Shown here piece by piece: positions 34,607 to 44,663 of a stretch of DNA of 53,424 nt. The stretch covers positions 1 to 53,424 of the forward strand of contig NZ_LSIC01000188.1 in the NCBI RefSeq assembly GCF_001556045.1. Direction: 5' to 3'. Numbering within the stretch: position 1 is the stretch's first letter; each line of letters begins with the position of its first letter. Origin of the DNA: Bradyrhizobium sp. CCH5-F6. Its GTDB lineage: Bacteria; Pseudomonadota; Alphaproteobacteria; Rhizobiales; Xanthobacteraceae. A program made the translations under genes and the position numbers. Under the pieces are notes generated by a model. That model did not search any database, had not been told where the DNA came from, and saw only the letters and a program-made list of their open reading frames with translations.

Positions 34607-37600
34607 ATGGCGCATGACGATCCATTCACCCTCGACCTCTTCGGCAATACCGCCCTTTCCTCCAGCCTCGGCCTCGGCGTCACAGCCTTCGCCGCCGGTT
34701 TCGGCGGCGCTGACGACCATGGGGATGATCCGCCGCCGTCGACGCCGGCTTCGGTAAGGCCGGCGATCGAATCGGCGCGGCGCTCCGAGGACGGTCCCCG
34801 CAAGTGCGGCGACAGTTTCTATCTTTCCGGCGAACGCGGCCTCGCAAAGGGCTGGAAACAGCGCGCCCGCGACAGCATTGCCGCAGTTCGGCTAGCCGCA
34901 CAGATCGAGGCCGAGGAGCGCCCCGCGACGAACGAGGAGCAGCGGCAACTGATCCGCTTTACCGGCTTCGGCGCCTCAGAGCTCGCCAATGGCGTTTTCC
35001 GCCGACCGGGCGAAGCCGAATTCGCGAAGGACTGGGACGAGATCGGGGCCAATCTGCAGGATGCGGTCGATGAGGCTGACTACGCTTCGCTGGCGCGCTG
35101 TACGCAGTATGCCCATTTCACGCCGGAGTTCATCGTCCAGGCGATGTGGGCGGGTTTGCTGCGCTTCGGCTGGCGCGGCGGCCGCGTGCTCGAGCCCGGC
35201 ATCGGCACCGCCCTGTTTCCGGCGCTGATGCCGCCGGATCTGCGCGAGGTCTCCCACGTCACCGGCGTCGAGCTCGATCCCGTCACAGCGCGCATCGCGC
35301 GGCTGTTGCAGCCCCGGGCGCGGATCGTCACCGGCGATTTCGCGCGCACCGAGCTGCCGGCACGATTCGATCTCGTGATCGGCAATCCGCCCTTCTCCGA
35401 TCGCACCGTCCGCTCGGACCGCGCGCTGCGCTCGCTCGGTCTGCGGCTCCACGACTATTTCATCGTCAAGGCGATCAAGCTTCTGAAGCCGGGCGGGCTC
35501 GCCGCCTTCGTCACATCGCACGGCACGATGGACAAGGCGGATGGCTCGGCGCGCGCGCTGATCGCGAAGCACGCTGATCTCCTCGGTGCCATTCGCCTGC
35601 CTGAAGGTAGCTTCCGCGCCGATGCCGGCACCGACGTCGTGGTCGACATCCTGTTCTTCCGGCGGCGCAAGCAGGGTGAGCCCGAAGGCGACCTCTCGTG
35701 GCTCGAGCTCGACGAGGTGCGCCCGGCGACCGAGGACGAGGGCCCAATTCGCGTCAACCGCTGGTTCGCGTGCCATCGCCACCTTGTGCTCGGCGCGCAC
35801 GCGCTGACCTCCGGCCCGTTTGGCGAGACCTACACCTGTGTGCCGAGTGACGGCGAGGATCTCACGACCGCGCTGGACGACGCGATTGGCCTCCTTCCGG
35901 TCGCAATCTATGACGGCGAACCGGAGGTGATCGTCTCTGACGGCGAGCACGAGCCCGCGTCAGCGAAGTCGGAGAGCCCGGCGAGCCTCATGGCGCGCGA
36001 GGGCAGCTATCTGCTCGATAGCCGGCATGGCTTGATGCAGATCCTCGACGGGAAGCCGGTTGCTGTCTCAGTGCGCAAGGGCCGCGGCGCCGATGGCATT
36101 CCGGAAAAGCACGCTCGGATCATCCAGAAGCTGATCCCGATCCGCGACGCGGTCCGCGAGGTGCTGAAATGTCAGGAGCTCGACCGGCCGTGGAAGGACG
36201 CGCAGGTCAGGCTGCGCATCGTGTGGTCGAACTTCGTGCGCACCTTCGGGCCGATCAACACGACCATCGTGTCGACGGCCGAGGACGACGAGACCGGTGA
36301 GGTCCGCGAAACGCACCGTAGGCCGAATCTCCAGCCATTCCTGGACGATCCGGATTGCTGGCTGGTGGCCTCCATCGAAGATTACGACCTCGAGTCCGAC
36401 ACGGCGAAGCCGGGTCCGATCTTCACCGAGCGGGTGATCGCTCCGCCGGCGCCGCCCGTCATCACCAGCGCCGCCGATGCGCTAGCCGTCGTACTCAACG
36501 AGCGCGGCCATGTCGATCCCGGCCATATCGCGGAGCTCGTGCACCGCGACGCGGACCACGTCATCGCCGACCTCGGCGGCGCCATCTTCCGCGATCCGGC
36601 CGACGGCTCGTGGCAGACGGCGGACGCCTATCTGTCCGGCGCGGTCCGGTCGAAGCTTGCGGCGGCGGAGGCCGCGGCAGCGCTCGATCCGGCCTATGAG
36701 CGCAACGTCAGGGCGCTGCAGGAGGTGCAGCCTGCCGACCTCCGACCCTCGGACATCACCGCGCGCCTTGGCGCGCCGTGGATTCCCGCCGCAGATATCG
36801 TGGCCTTCGTTAAGGAAACGATGGGCGCGGAGATCAGGATTCACCACATGCCGGAACTGGCGTCGTGGACCGTGGAGGCCCGGCAGCTCGGCTGGATGGC
36901 TGCTGGCACGTCGGAATGGGGCACGGAACGGCGGCACGCCGGCCAGCTTCTCTCTGATGCGCTCAACTCCTCCGTCCCGCAGATCTTCGACACCATCAAA
37001 GACGGCGACAGCGAACGTCGGGTCCTCAACGTCGTCGACACCGAGGCGGCGAAGGAGAAGCTCTCGAAGATCAAGACCGCCTTTCAGAATTGGATCTGGT
37101 CCGATCCGGATCGGACCGACCGGCTGGCGCGGGTCTACAATGACCGCTTCAACAACATCGTGCCGCGCGCCTTCGACGGATCGCATCTGAAATTGCCGGG
37201 CGCCTCGGGCGCCTTCGTGCTCTACGAACATCAGAAGCGCGGCATCTGGCGCATCATCGCCTCGGGAACGGCCTATCTTGCCCACGCCGTCGGCGCCGGC
37301 AAGACGATGACGATGGCGGCCGCGATCATGGAGCAGCGCCGGCTCGGGCTGATCGCCAAGGCCATGCTTGTCGTTCCGGGGCACTGCCTGGCGCAGGCGG
37401 CGCGCGAGTTCCTGGCGCTCTATCCCGGTGCCCGCATCCTCGTCGCCGATGAGACCAACTTCACCAAGGACAAGCGGCACCGCTTCCTGTCGCGCGCCGC
37501 GACCGCGACGTGGGACGCGATCATCATCACCCATTCGGCCTTCCGCTTCATCGGCGTGCCGTCCGCGTTCGAGCAGCGGATGATCCACGACGAGCTCGAA

Positions 37601-39709
37601 CTCTACGAGCAGCTCCTGACCAAGGTCGAAAGCGACGACCGCGTCTCGCGCAAGCGGCTTGAGCGGCTGAAGGAGGGATTGCAGGAACGGCTCGAATCCC
37701 TCGCCACCCGCAAGGACGATCTCCTGACCATCTCCGAGATCGGCGTCGACCAGATCATCGTCGACGAGGCGCAGGAGTTCCGCAAACTATCCTTCGTGAC
37801 CAATATGTCGACGTTGAAGGGAGTCGATCCCAACGGCTCGCAGCGCGCCTGGGACCTCTATGTGAAATCGCGCTTCGTCGAGACCAAGAACCCTGGGCGG
37901 GCGCTGGTGCTCGCCTCCGGCACGCCGATCACCAACACGCTTGGCGAGATGTTCTCGGTGCAGCGCTATCTCGGATACGGCGCACTCCTGGATCGCAAAC
38001 TCCACGAGTTCGACGCCTGGGCCTCGACTTTCGGCGACGTCTCGACGGAGCTCGAGCTCCAGCCGTCCGGCAGATACAAGCCGGTCACACGCTTCGCCAC
38101 GTTCGTGAACGTTCCTGAATTGATCGCCATGTTCCGGTCCTTCGCTGACGTGGTGATGCCGGAGGACCTGCGGCAGTACGTGAAGGTCCCGGCGATCTCG
38201 ACGGGCAAGCGCCAGATCCTGACGGCAAAACCGACACCGGCGTTCAAGCGCTACCAGGTCCTGCTCGACGCGCGGATCAAGGCGATCGAGACGCGCGACC
38301 GGCCGCCGGAGCCGGGTGACGACATTTTGCTCTCGGTCATCACCGATGGGCGGCATGCGGCGATCGACCTGCGTCTGGTTGATCCGGACAGCGATAACGA
38401 GCCGAACAACAAGCTGAATCTTCTCGTCGGCAACGCCTTCCGCATCTGGAAGGAGACGTCTGACAACACTTACGTGCGCGCCGACGGCAAGCCGTACGAG
38501 CTGCCGGGCGCCGCGCAGATGATCTTCTCCGACCTCGGAACGATCAGCGTCGAGAAGACGCGCGGCTTCTCGGCCTATCGCTGGATCAGAGACGAGCTCA
38601 TTCGCATGGGCGTGCCCCCGTCCGAGATCGCCTTCATGCAGGACTTCAAGAAGTCCGAGGCCAAGCAGCGCCTGTTCGGCGATGTGCGCGCCGGCAAGGT
38701 CCGCTTCCTGATCGGCTCCTCCGACACGATGGGCACCGGTGTCAACGCACAGCTCAGGCTGAAGGCGCTCCATCACCTCGACGTCCCGTGGCTGCCGTCG
38801 CAGATCGCGCAGCGCGAGGGCCGGATCGAGCGCCAGGGCAACCAGCACGACGTCATCGACATCTTCGCCTATGCGACCGAGGGCTCGCTCGACGCGAGCA
38901 TGTGGCAGAATAACGAGCGCAAGGCTCGCTTCATCGCCGCGGCGCTCTCCGGCGACACGTCGATCCGTCGGCTCGACGACCTTGGCGAAGGCCAGGCCAA
39001 CCAGTTCGCGATGGCCAAGGCGATCGCGAGCGGCGACCAGCGGCTGATGCTAAAGGCCGGGCTCGAAGCCGACATCGCCCGGCTCGAGCGTCTGCGCGCG
39101 GCCCATATCGACGACCAGCACGCCGTCCGTCGGCAGATCCGCGACGCGGAGCGCGACATCGCGTTCTGCACGAGCCGAATCGCGGAGGTCGGCAAGGATA
39201 TCGAGCGCCTTGTTCCGACGGCCGGCGACGCCTTCGCCGCGACCGTGGCCGGCAAGCGCTATGTCGAGCGCAAGGAGGCCGGCCGCGCGCTGATGAAGGA
39301 AATCCTGACCCTCGTCCAGCTCCAGCAGGAGGGCGACACCATCATCGCCTGGATCGGCGGGTTCGATCTCGCGTACTCCGGCGAGCGTTACGGCCGTGAC
39401 GGCTATCGCTACAGCACCTCGCTGATCCGCACCGGCGCCGGGCATGAGATCGAGTTGCCGGTCACGGTGACGCCGCTCGGTGCGATCTCGCGCCTTGAGC
39501 ACGCGCTCGACGATTTTGAGGGCGAGCGGGAGCGCTATCGCCAGCGTCTCGCCGACGCACGTCGCCGGCTCGCCTCGTACCGGTCGCGCGAGGACGGCGA
39601 ATTCGCATTCGCAGCCGATCTTGCCGAGAAGCGCCGGCAGTTGGCTGATGTCGAGCAAGCCCTTGCGACGGATGTGGAGGGCACGGGCGGGAGCGCAATC
39701 GCAGCATGA
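34607..39709 (+). CDS. Giant adenine-methylase/SNF2-type helicase fusion (DarB-like anti-restriction protein)
   Basis: In this 1700-residue protein the first third is an N6-adenine methyltransferase with a motif I region VLEPGIGTALFPALM and the catalytic LVIGNPPFSDR (about residues 257-265). The middle is a superfamily 2 helicase with AHAVGAGKTMTMAAA (near 892), QIIVDEAQEF (near 1048) and the C-terminal motor block GTGVNAQLRL to QREGRIERQGNQ (near 1376-1410). The end is coiled coil. The architecture matches phage P1 DarB and related plasmid proteins that shield incoming DNA from restriction. The start at 34607 has GGAGGA eight bases upstream. Confidence 0.85.
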   Translation: MAHDDPFTLDLFGNTALSSSLGLGVTAFAAGFGGADDHGDDPPPSTPASVRPAIESARRSEDGPRKCGDSFYLSGERGLAKGWKQRARDSIAAVRLAAQIEAEERPATNEEQRQLIRFTGFGASELANGVFRRPGEAEFAKDWDEIGANLQDAVDEADYASLARCTQYAHFTPEFIVQAMWAGLLRFGWRGGRVLEPGIGTALFPALMPPDLREVSHVTGVELDPVTARIARLLQPRARIVTGDFARTELPARFDLVIGNPPFSDRTVRSDRALRSLGLRLHDYFIVKAIKLLKPGGLAAFVTSHGTMDKADGSARALIAKHADLLGAIRLPEGSFRADAGTDVVVDILFFRRRKQGEPEGDLSWLELDEVRPATEDEGPIRVNRWFACHRHLVLGAHALTSGPFGETYTCVPSDGEDLTTALDDAIGLLPVAIYDGEPEVIVSDGEHEPASAKSESPASLMAREGSYLLDSRHGLMQILDGKPVAVSVRKGRGADGIPEKHARIIQKLIPIRDAVREVLKCQELDRPWKDAQVRLRIVWSNFVRTFGPINTTIVSTAEDDETGEVRETHRRPNLQPFLDDPDCWLVASIEDYDLESDTAKPGPIFTERVIAPPAPPVITSAADALAVVLNERGHVDPGHIAELVHRDADHVIADLGGAIFRDPADGSWQTADAYLSGAVRSKLAAAEAAAALDPAYERNVRALQEVQPADLRPSDITARLGAPWIPAADIVAFVKETMGAEIRIHHMPELASWTVEARQLGWMAAGTSEWGTERRHAGQLLSDALNSSVPQIFDTIKDGDSERRVLNVVDTEAAKEKLSKIKTAFQNWIWSDPDRTDRLARVYNDRFNNIVPRAFDGSHLKLPGASGAFVLYEHQKRGIWRIIASGTAYLAHAVGAGKTMTMAAAIMEQRRLGLIAKAMLVVPGHCLAQAAREFLALYPGARILVADETNFTKDKRHRFLSRAATATWDAIIITHSAFRFIGVPSAFEQRMIHDELELYEQLLTKVESDDRVSRKRLERLKEGLQERLESLATRKDDLLTISEIGVDQIIVDEAQEFRKLSFVTNMSTLKGVDPNGSQRAWDLYVKSRFVETKNPGRALVLASGTPITNTLGEMFSVQRYLGYGALLDRKLHEFDAWASTFGDVSTELELQPSGRYKPVTRFATFVNVPELIAMFRSFADVVMPEDLRQYVKVPAISTGKRQILTAKPTPAFKRYQVLLDARIKAIETRDRPPEPGDDILLSVITDGRHAAIDLRLVDPDSDNEPNNKLNLLVGNAFRIWKETSDNTYVRADGKPYELPGAAQMIFSDLGTISVEKTRGFSAYRWIRDELIRMGVPPSEIAFMQDFKKSEAKQRLFGDVRAGKVRFLIGSSDTMGTGVNAQLRLKALHHLDVPWLPSQIAQREGRIERQGNQHDVIDIFAYATEGSLDASMWQNNERKARFIAAALSGDTSIRRLDDLGEGQANQFAMAKAIASGDQRLMLKAGLEADIARLERLRAAHIDDQHAVRRQIRDAERDIAFCTSRIAEVGKDIERLVPTAGDAFAATVAGKRYVERKEAGRALMKEILTLVQLQQEGDTIIAWIGGFDLAYSGERYGRDGYRYSTSLIRTGAGHEIELPVTVTPLGAISRLEHALDDFEGERERYRQRLADARRRLASYRSREDGEFAFAADLAEKRRQLADVEQALATDVEGTGGSAIAA

Positions 39710-39955
39710 TGAGGGAGGAAGGGAAAACCCTCTCGCAGAGCGGTCAGGCCGGCAACGCTGACGCTCAACCGCCGCCTGCGCGATCCCAGCCCGTCGTCCT
39801 TCGCAGAGCTGTTAGCCCTGCTTGTCCGGCCTGGCAGGGATGCTCGGCCGCGATTGTGCCGGCCCGACCGCTCCGCGGGCCGGGGGGTGTCTTCGGGAAG
39901 AAGACGAGGAAGGGCCGGCAAGGCGCGGTCCGCGAACCCGAACAGGAAAAATCCT

Positions 39956-41641
39956 ATGCAACTCATCAAGATTGATCCGCGTGCGCTGAACGAAAATCCC
40001 GATCGCATGCGCCAGACGAAGTCGACGCCGCAGGCCGACGCCCTACTGCTCGCGACGATCAAGGCCGTCGGCATAGTCCAGCCACCCGTCATCACGCCCC
40101 AGACCGGCGGCGGCAACGGCTATGTCATCAATGCCGGTCATCGCCGCGTGAAGCAGGCGATCGCCGCCGGCCTCGAGGAGATCGACGTCCTCGTCGATGA
40201 GGCGGCGAACGACAACGGTGCCATGCGCTCGATGATCGAGAACATCGCGCGCGAAGCACTCAATCCCGTCGACCAGTGGCGTGCGATCGAACGTCTCGTC
40301 GCTCTCGGCTGGACCGAAGAGGCAATCGGCGTCGCATTGACCCTGCCCGTCCGGCAGATCAGGAAGCTCCGCCTGCTCGCCAACGTGCTGCCGATCATGC
40401 TCGATCACATGGCCAAGGGCGACATGCCCGACGAGCGCCAGCTCCGCACCATTGCCTCGGCGTCGCACGATGAGCAGAAGGAGGTTTGGAAGAAGCACAA
40501 GCCCTCCAAGGCGGATCCGCAGGTGTCGTGGGGGAGCGTGGCGCAGGCCCTGACCAAGGTCCGCATGTACGCTCGTCACGCCAGCTTCGGTGACGACCTC
40601 GCCCAGGCCTACGGCATCCAGTGGATCGAGGACCTGTTCGCGCCGGCGGACGAGGATAGCCGCTACACCACAGATGTCGAAGCGTTCCTGGGCGCGCAGC
40701 AGGAGTGGATGACGAACAACTTGCCGAAGCGCGGCATCATCGCCGAGACGACGAACTGGGGCGAGGTCAAGCTGCCGCCGAAGGCGGAGCGCGTCTACGG
40801 CAAGCCGTCGAAGTCGGATTGCACGGCGATGTATCTCGACCGTGACGGCCGTGTGCAGAGCGTGCATTACCGCATGCCTGCGGCGAAGAAGTCGAAGGAC
40901 AAGGGCGCGGCGGCCGGCACTGACGCTGCCGATGAGAGCACAGCGGTCTCGAAGCCGCGTCCCGACGTGACGCGCAAGGGCGTCGAGATCATCGGCGACT
41001 TCCGAACGGACGCCCTCCATGAGGCGCTGGCACGCGCGCCCGTCGAGGACGATGCGCTGATGGCGCTGCTGATCCTCGCGTTCGCGGGCCAGAACGTCTC
41101 GGTCGATTCCGGTAGCGGCGGCACCTATTACGGCAACCGGCGCATTGCGCGCCATGCCGCAACGCTGTTCGATCAGGATGGCAAGCTCGTCCTCGACATG
41201 GACACGCTGCGCGTCGCTGCGCGCTCGGTCCTCATTGAGGTTCTCTCGTGCCGGGAAAACCGCACCGACAGCGGCATCGTTGCGCGCGTCGCCGGCGAGG
41301 TGGTCGGCGCGGACAACTTCTTGCCGAACATGGGCACCGACGACTTCCTGTCGTGCCTGTCGCGCGCCGCGCTCGAAGGCTCGTGCAAGGACACCTCGGT
41401 TCTCCCGCGCCAGAAGGTGAAGGACACCCGCGCCGCTTTGGTCGAGCACTTCAAGGAAGGCCGCCTTGTCCATCCGGCAGCGCTGTTCGCTCCGGACAAG
41501 GTCAACTTGCTGGCCTGGCTGGCGAAGAACGCCGTCGCGGCCGCCGATGAGGCCGACGACGAGGTCGAGGAGCCGGACGCTGGCGACGAGGACGACGGCG
41601 AAGCCTTAGGTGACGAAGCGTTCCGTGAGGCGGCTGAATAG
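39956..41641 (+). CDS. ParB/RepB-like nuclease-domain protein
   Basis: The 561-residue product has an N-terminal ParB domain (GYVINAGHRRVKQAIAAGLEEIDVLV, then MIENIAREALNPVDQWRAIERL, a box II-like motif) and a helix-turn-helix (WTEEAIGVALTLPVRQIRKLR). A long unassigned C-terminal half ends in a highly acidic tail. It is larger than segregation ParB and no parA is adjacent, so it may regulate or protect the element rather than partition it. The ATG at 39956 has AGGAAAA upstream. A terminator-like hairpin follows. Confidence 0.82.
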   Translation: MQLIKIDPRALNENPDRMRQTKSTPQADALLLATIKAVGIVQPPVITPQTGGGNGYVINAGHRRVKQAIAAGLEEIDVLVDEAANDNGAMRSMIENIAREALNPVDQWRAIERLVALGWTEEAIGVALTLPVRQIRKLRLLANVLPIMLDHMAKGDMPDERQLRTIASASHDEQKEVWKKHKPSKADPQVSWGSVAQALTKVRMYARHASFGDDLAQAYGIQWIEDLFAPADEDSRYTTDVEAFLGAQQEWMTNNLPKRGIIAETTNWGEVKLPPKAERVYGKPSKSDCTAMYLDRDGRVQSVHYRMPAAKKSKDKGAAAGTDAADESTAVSKPRPDVTRKGVEIIGDFRTDALHEALARAPVEDDALMALLILAFAGQNVSVDSGSGGTYYGNRRIARHAATLFDQDGKLVLDMDTLRVAARSVLIEVLSCRENRTDSGIVARVAGEVVGADNFLPNMGTDDFLSCLSRAALEGSCKDTSVLPRQKVKDTRAALVEHFKEGRLVHPAALFAPDKVNLLAWLAKNAVAAADEADDEVEEPDAGDEDDGEALGDEAFREAAE

Positions 41642-41673
41642 CCCGCACGCCATCGACAATCCGAATGACACCC

Positions 41674-41698
41674 CCGCCGCCGGCCCAGCCGGCGGCGG
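41674..41698 (+). terminator. GC hairpin after parB
   Basis: CCGCCGCCGGC-CCA-GCCGGCGGCGG is a perfect 11-bp stem followed by CTTCGTTT. It is likely an intrinsic terminator or attenuator before the next gene, which starts 36 bases later. Confidence 0.55.
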
Positions 41699-41733
41699 CT
41701 TCGTTTCCAACACCCATGAACAGGAGAACGTCC

Positions 41734-42210
41734 ATGTCCGCGCAGTTGATCTACGACCTCGTCCCGCTCGGAGCGATCATCCGGTTTTCCGACGGCACGC
41801 CGCGGCCGCCGGAGCGGCACCGCAAGAAGCTCGCGGCCTGGGAACACCGCAACAGCGGCGGCAGGCTGATCCGCAAGCAGGCAGAACACCGCGTCGGCAA
41901 CACCATCATCGCCGCCACTATCACACTGCACGCCGGCGACTGTGGCGGCGGCGGCGTTGTGGTGCTTCGCGTCCACCGGAGCTTCTCGGTCGACAGCGAC
42001 CTGAGGTTCGTCGTAACCGAACGCCCGAGGATCGGTGCGGTCCGCGTGCTCAACCGACCCGGCGAGGACGCCGAACTCGTCTATCTCGGCAGCAGCCGCG
42101 CCGACGCGGAATGCTGGCTGCAGAGCCACGGCTATCCGGATGCGGTTCTCGACGAGGTGACCGCCGATTCGCGGGCAGCCGACGTCATGGAGGGGAGGAC
42201 GGCCGTATGA
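41734..42210 (+). CDS. Conserved hypothetical protein of the plasmid establishment block
   Basis: This 158-residue soluble protein has no domain I can name. It opens MSAQLIYDLVPLGAIIRFSD and has a glycine patch (HAGDCGGGGVVVLRVHRS) in the middle. The start at 41734 has AGGAG upstream. The stop overlaps the next start by ATGA, and that gene overlaps its successor likewise, so three genes form a tightly coupled cluster. Confidence 0.6.
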   Translation: MSAQLIYDLVPLGAIIRFSDGTPRPPERHRKKLAAWEHRNSGGRLIRKQAEHRVGNTIIAATITLHAGDCGGGGVVVLRVHRSFSVDSDLRFVVTERPRIGAVRVLNRPGEDAELVYLGSSRADAECWLQSHGYPDAVLDEVTADSRAADVMEGRTAV

Positions 42211-43097
42211 CTACGCCCTCACCGCTCACCACCGAGCCGGATTCGAATTCTGAATTTCCCGAGGTCGAGTTCGGCCGCAGCGGCGACGGCCATCTCGTCG
42301 CTCGCGTCGGCGACACAGCCTTCGCCATGCTGCCGGGACGCGACGACCGCCATTATCTTGCGACCGGCTGGCGCATCAACCGGCCGATTGCCGAATGGAA
42401 GCGCTCTGACTTCTACGGCCATTCCGGCGAGCTCGCCGACGAGGCGGCCTTTCGGACAAAGGTCGCGGAGAACGCCGAGCATCAGCGCGAGAAGCGTGCG
42501 CTCGGCCGTCGCGACATCGGCTCGAATGCGAACACGCCATGGGGTCCGTCGCAGGGTGCAACCGTCTATGCGGAAGGCGTTGTCTGCCATTCGACGGCGG
42601 GCCACGGCGGCTTCCATCTCTCGGCCGAGCGCAACCGCAAGGTCGACCCTGTACTGCGCGCGCCGGGCGGCTGGTACGAGGAAGACGAGGCCTGGGCGAT
42701 CGTGGCGATCACCTTCCCGCATCTCTTCACCGGCTACGAGCGGCGCTGCGCCGAGCGCACGATCAAGGATAGCTGGCCCGATGCGTGGGAGGTGATCTTC
42801 GGGATCGTGCTGCAGCCCGGCGAATCCCGTGAGAAGGATCGGCGCGCTTTCGAGAAGGAGCACACCGATAATTGGATCGTCGTGTCGGCGATCACGTCCG
42901 ATCAGCAGCCGGGCTTTGTTGAAGTCGTCGCCACACCGGGCGGCAGACGCGGCGCGGGGACGGAGGAGCGACGTTTCCTCATCCCGTCCGACGAGTACCG
43001 GATTGGCCGCTTCGGCTTTGTCGTCGATGAGACCCGCCACCCGGTCTATTCCGGCCCGTCGAGCTTCATCGGTTGGCAGGGAAGGACGCCGCCATGA
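42207..43097 (+). CDS. DUF7007-like conserved protein
   Basis: The 296-residue product has a middle block (STAGHGGFHLSAERNRKVDP, then WYEEDEAWAIVAITFPHLF) that I associate with the DUF7007 group of plasmid proteins of unknown function; this is from memory and moderate in confidence. It is translationally coupled to the genes on both sides (ATGA at 42207-42210 and at 43094-43097). Confidence 0.6.
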   Translation: MTTPSPLTTEPDSNSEFPEVEFGRSGDGHLVARVGDTAFAMLPGRDDRHYLATGWRINRPIAEWKRSDFYGHSGELADEAAFRTKVAENAEHQREKRALGRRDIGSNANTPWGPSQGATVYAEGVVCHSTAGHGGFHLSAERNRKVDPVLRAPGGWYEEDEAWAIVAITFPHLFTGYERRCAERTIKDSWPDAWEVIFGIVLQPGESREKDRRAFEKEHTDNWIVVSAITSDQQPGFVEVVATPGGRRGAGTEERRFLIPSDEYRIGRFGFVVDETRHPVYSGPSSFIGWQGRTPP

Positions 43098-43507
43098 AGG
43101 CTTCCTCCGAACGTCTCGCCCAGCTTTCGCGCATGGAAGAGGCACGGCGCCAGACGCAGCGCCAGCTCGACATGATCGACCGGCAGATCATCCGCCGCAT
43201 GACGGCGCTGATTCCGCAGCTTGGCCGCAAGCGGTCCGCATACCGTGGCGGCAAGCCGCCCGACCCCAGCGCTTTCCTCGAACGCTATCGTTCGAACCTT
43301 GCGGCGATCACCGCAGAGCGCCAGCCGGAGATCGACGCGCTGTCGCGCAAGCTCGCCCGGCAGGATGTCGCGATCGAGACGCTGCGGGCCCGATGCGCGC
43401 CGGAGTTTCGACCCGCTCATGACGACCCGGAGCGCGCACATCGCAAGGACGAATGTCGCAGCTCCGCCGACTGTCGTCCGGGCAAGCGCCATGGTGCTGC
43501 GGCCTAG
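43094..43507 (+). CDS. Coiled-coil conserved hypothetical protein
   Basis: The 137-residue, strongly basic protein is mostly helical (SSERLAQLSRMEEARRQTQR) with a probable coiled coil in the first 45 residues and another near 90-110. No family is recognised. The start overlaps the preceding stop and has GAAGGA upstream. It is the last gene of the three-gene coupled cluster. Confidence 0.5.
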   Translation: MKASSERLAQLSRMEEARRQTQRQLDMIDRQIIRRMTALIPQLGRKRSAYRGGKPPDPSAFLERYRSNLAAITAERQPEIDALSRKLARQDVAIETLRARCAPEFRPAHDDPERAHRKDECRSSADCRPGKRHGAAA

Positions 43508-43905
43508 CCGAGCCGAAGCCGACCTTGCGGTCCGCTCAGGCGGATAACTCGAGCACGGCGCGAAGCTGGCGATCTGCTGGCTCGAACCTTTCCAAGGTTT
43601 CGCCAATCCGGCCTGGACCCTGTCGGCTCTCCCCTCGGGTTTGCTGCGGTCTGCGCCCCCGGCGGTCCGCTTCAAGGCCAAGTCGCAAGCGACCGGAGAC
43701 CGCCGATCTCGGCAAGGCCCAGCCGCGTCCGGCGCAGGGCCCCAGCAAGCTGGACCCTGCTTGTCCGCAGCCGGACCTCGCTCGCCTGGCGGTCCCCGGA
43801 CCTTGAAGCGGCCCTCATCCCGGCGGCGCTCGGCGACCGCACCCGAAGGGAGGTCCGGCAGGGGCCGGCTCGAACCGACGGCGAAACCAGATAAGGAATT
43901 CACCA
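43508..43905. other. Structured leader region
   Basis: No gene is supported in this 398-base GC-rich stretch. CCGCTTCAAGG (43667-43677) and CCTTGAAGCGG (43801-43811) are perfect inverted copies 123 bases apart, so the transcript could fold into a long-range stem just ahead of the next gene. Confidence 0.45.
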
Positions 43906-44493
43906 ATGACCAAACCTGCTCGTTCCTCTCGCGCCAGCGCCCGCGTCATCCCGCTTCGCAAGGGCACGACTCTCGAAATGGTCCGGCTCGCCTGCCCCGA
44001 CTCGGCACAGGCACAGCGCATCTCTGAAAGCTTCGGCCTTGCGATCCTGGACAGTGACGGCATCCGTGATCTGCATGAGCGGCTCATCATCGAAACTGCG
44101 GACGCGCTCAAGGACGGCCTGAGTGAACGCGCAATGCAGATTCACCTTCAAAGGATCGTCGGCGCTTATGTCGGCTCCGCGCACGGCGCCGGCCAGTTCT
44201 ACACCCGCGCAGTTACCGAAGCGCGAGATGCGACCGCCAAGCTCGCCAACGACGGCCGCGATGAGGACCTCGATGGTCCGGTCGGCTTCGATAGCCAGGC
44301 ACAGCGCAAGCGTGAATTCGCCGCCGACATGGGCGTTCAGTCTCACGCCCTTCGCATGGCCGCCGAGGGCGCCGTCGCTGCCTATGAAAAAGTGGTCGGC
44401 GAGACCTGGAAGCCTTTCGAACGTCCTGTCGACAACACGACCGACACCGTCGGCCGGAAGGCGGCGAAAGCTCAGATGTCGGCGTTCGACTAA
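43906..44493 (+). CDS. Conserved hypothetical protein
   Basis: The 195-residue soluble protein opens MTKPARSSRASARVIPLRKG, has a helical middle, and contains the block VGAYVGSAHGAGQFYTRAVTEARD. I do not recognise the family. AAGGA precedes the ATG. A strong intrinsic terminator lies 50 bases after the stop, so it is the end of its transcript. Its place between the coupled cluster and ardC suggests a role in establishment, by context only. Confidence 0.55.
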   Translation: MTKPARSSRASARVIPLRKGTTLEMVRLACPDSAQAQRISESFGLAILDSDGIRDLHERLIIETADALKDGLSERAMQIHLQRIVGAYVGSAHGAGQFYTRAVTEARDATAKLANDGRDEDLDGPVGFDSQAQRKREFAADMGVQSHALRMAAEGAVAAYEKVVGETWKPFERPVDNTTDTVGRKAAKAQMSAFD

Positions 44494-44499
44494 CTGTCA

Positions 44500-44521
44500 G
44501 CGCGGGGCCTCGGCCCCGCGC
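44500..44521 (+). repeat. Perfect 10-bp GC hairpin
   Basis: GCGCGGGGCC-TC-GGCCCCGCGC starts six bases after the stop codon of the preceding gene and precedes the T-tailed terminator. Tandem hairpins here should end transcription efficiently. Confidence 0.6.
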
Positions 44522-44544
44522 CTCTTCCACTGCAGCCACCTCGC

Positions 44545-44574
44545 GGGCCGGTCTGGAGGAACCGGCCCTTTTTT
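44545..44574 (+). terminator. Intrinsic terminator
   Basis: GGGCCGGT, an eight-base loop, then ACCGGCCC followed by six T residues make a classic rho-independent terminator. Confidence 0.85.
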
Positions 44575-44663
44575 CGTGCCGCCGCTGCAACAAAGGGCGC
44601 CTGCCCGCGCTGCGTGCCATCGTCGACTCCTCCCGGTCCGTGGTCCTGCGCCGGACCCTATGC

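Noticed and set aside
40043..41473. 476-codon minus-strand open frame opposite parB
   Set aside because: Antisense shadow of a GC-rich coding region.
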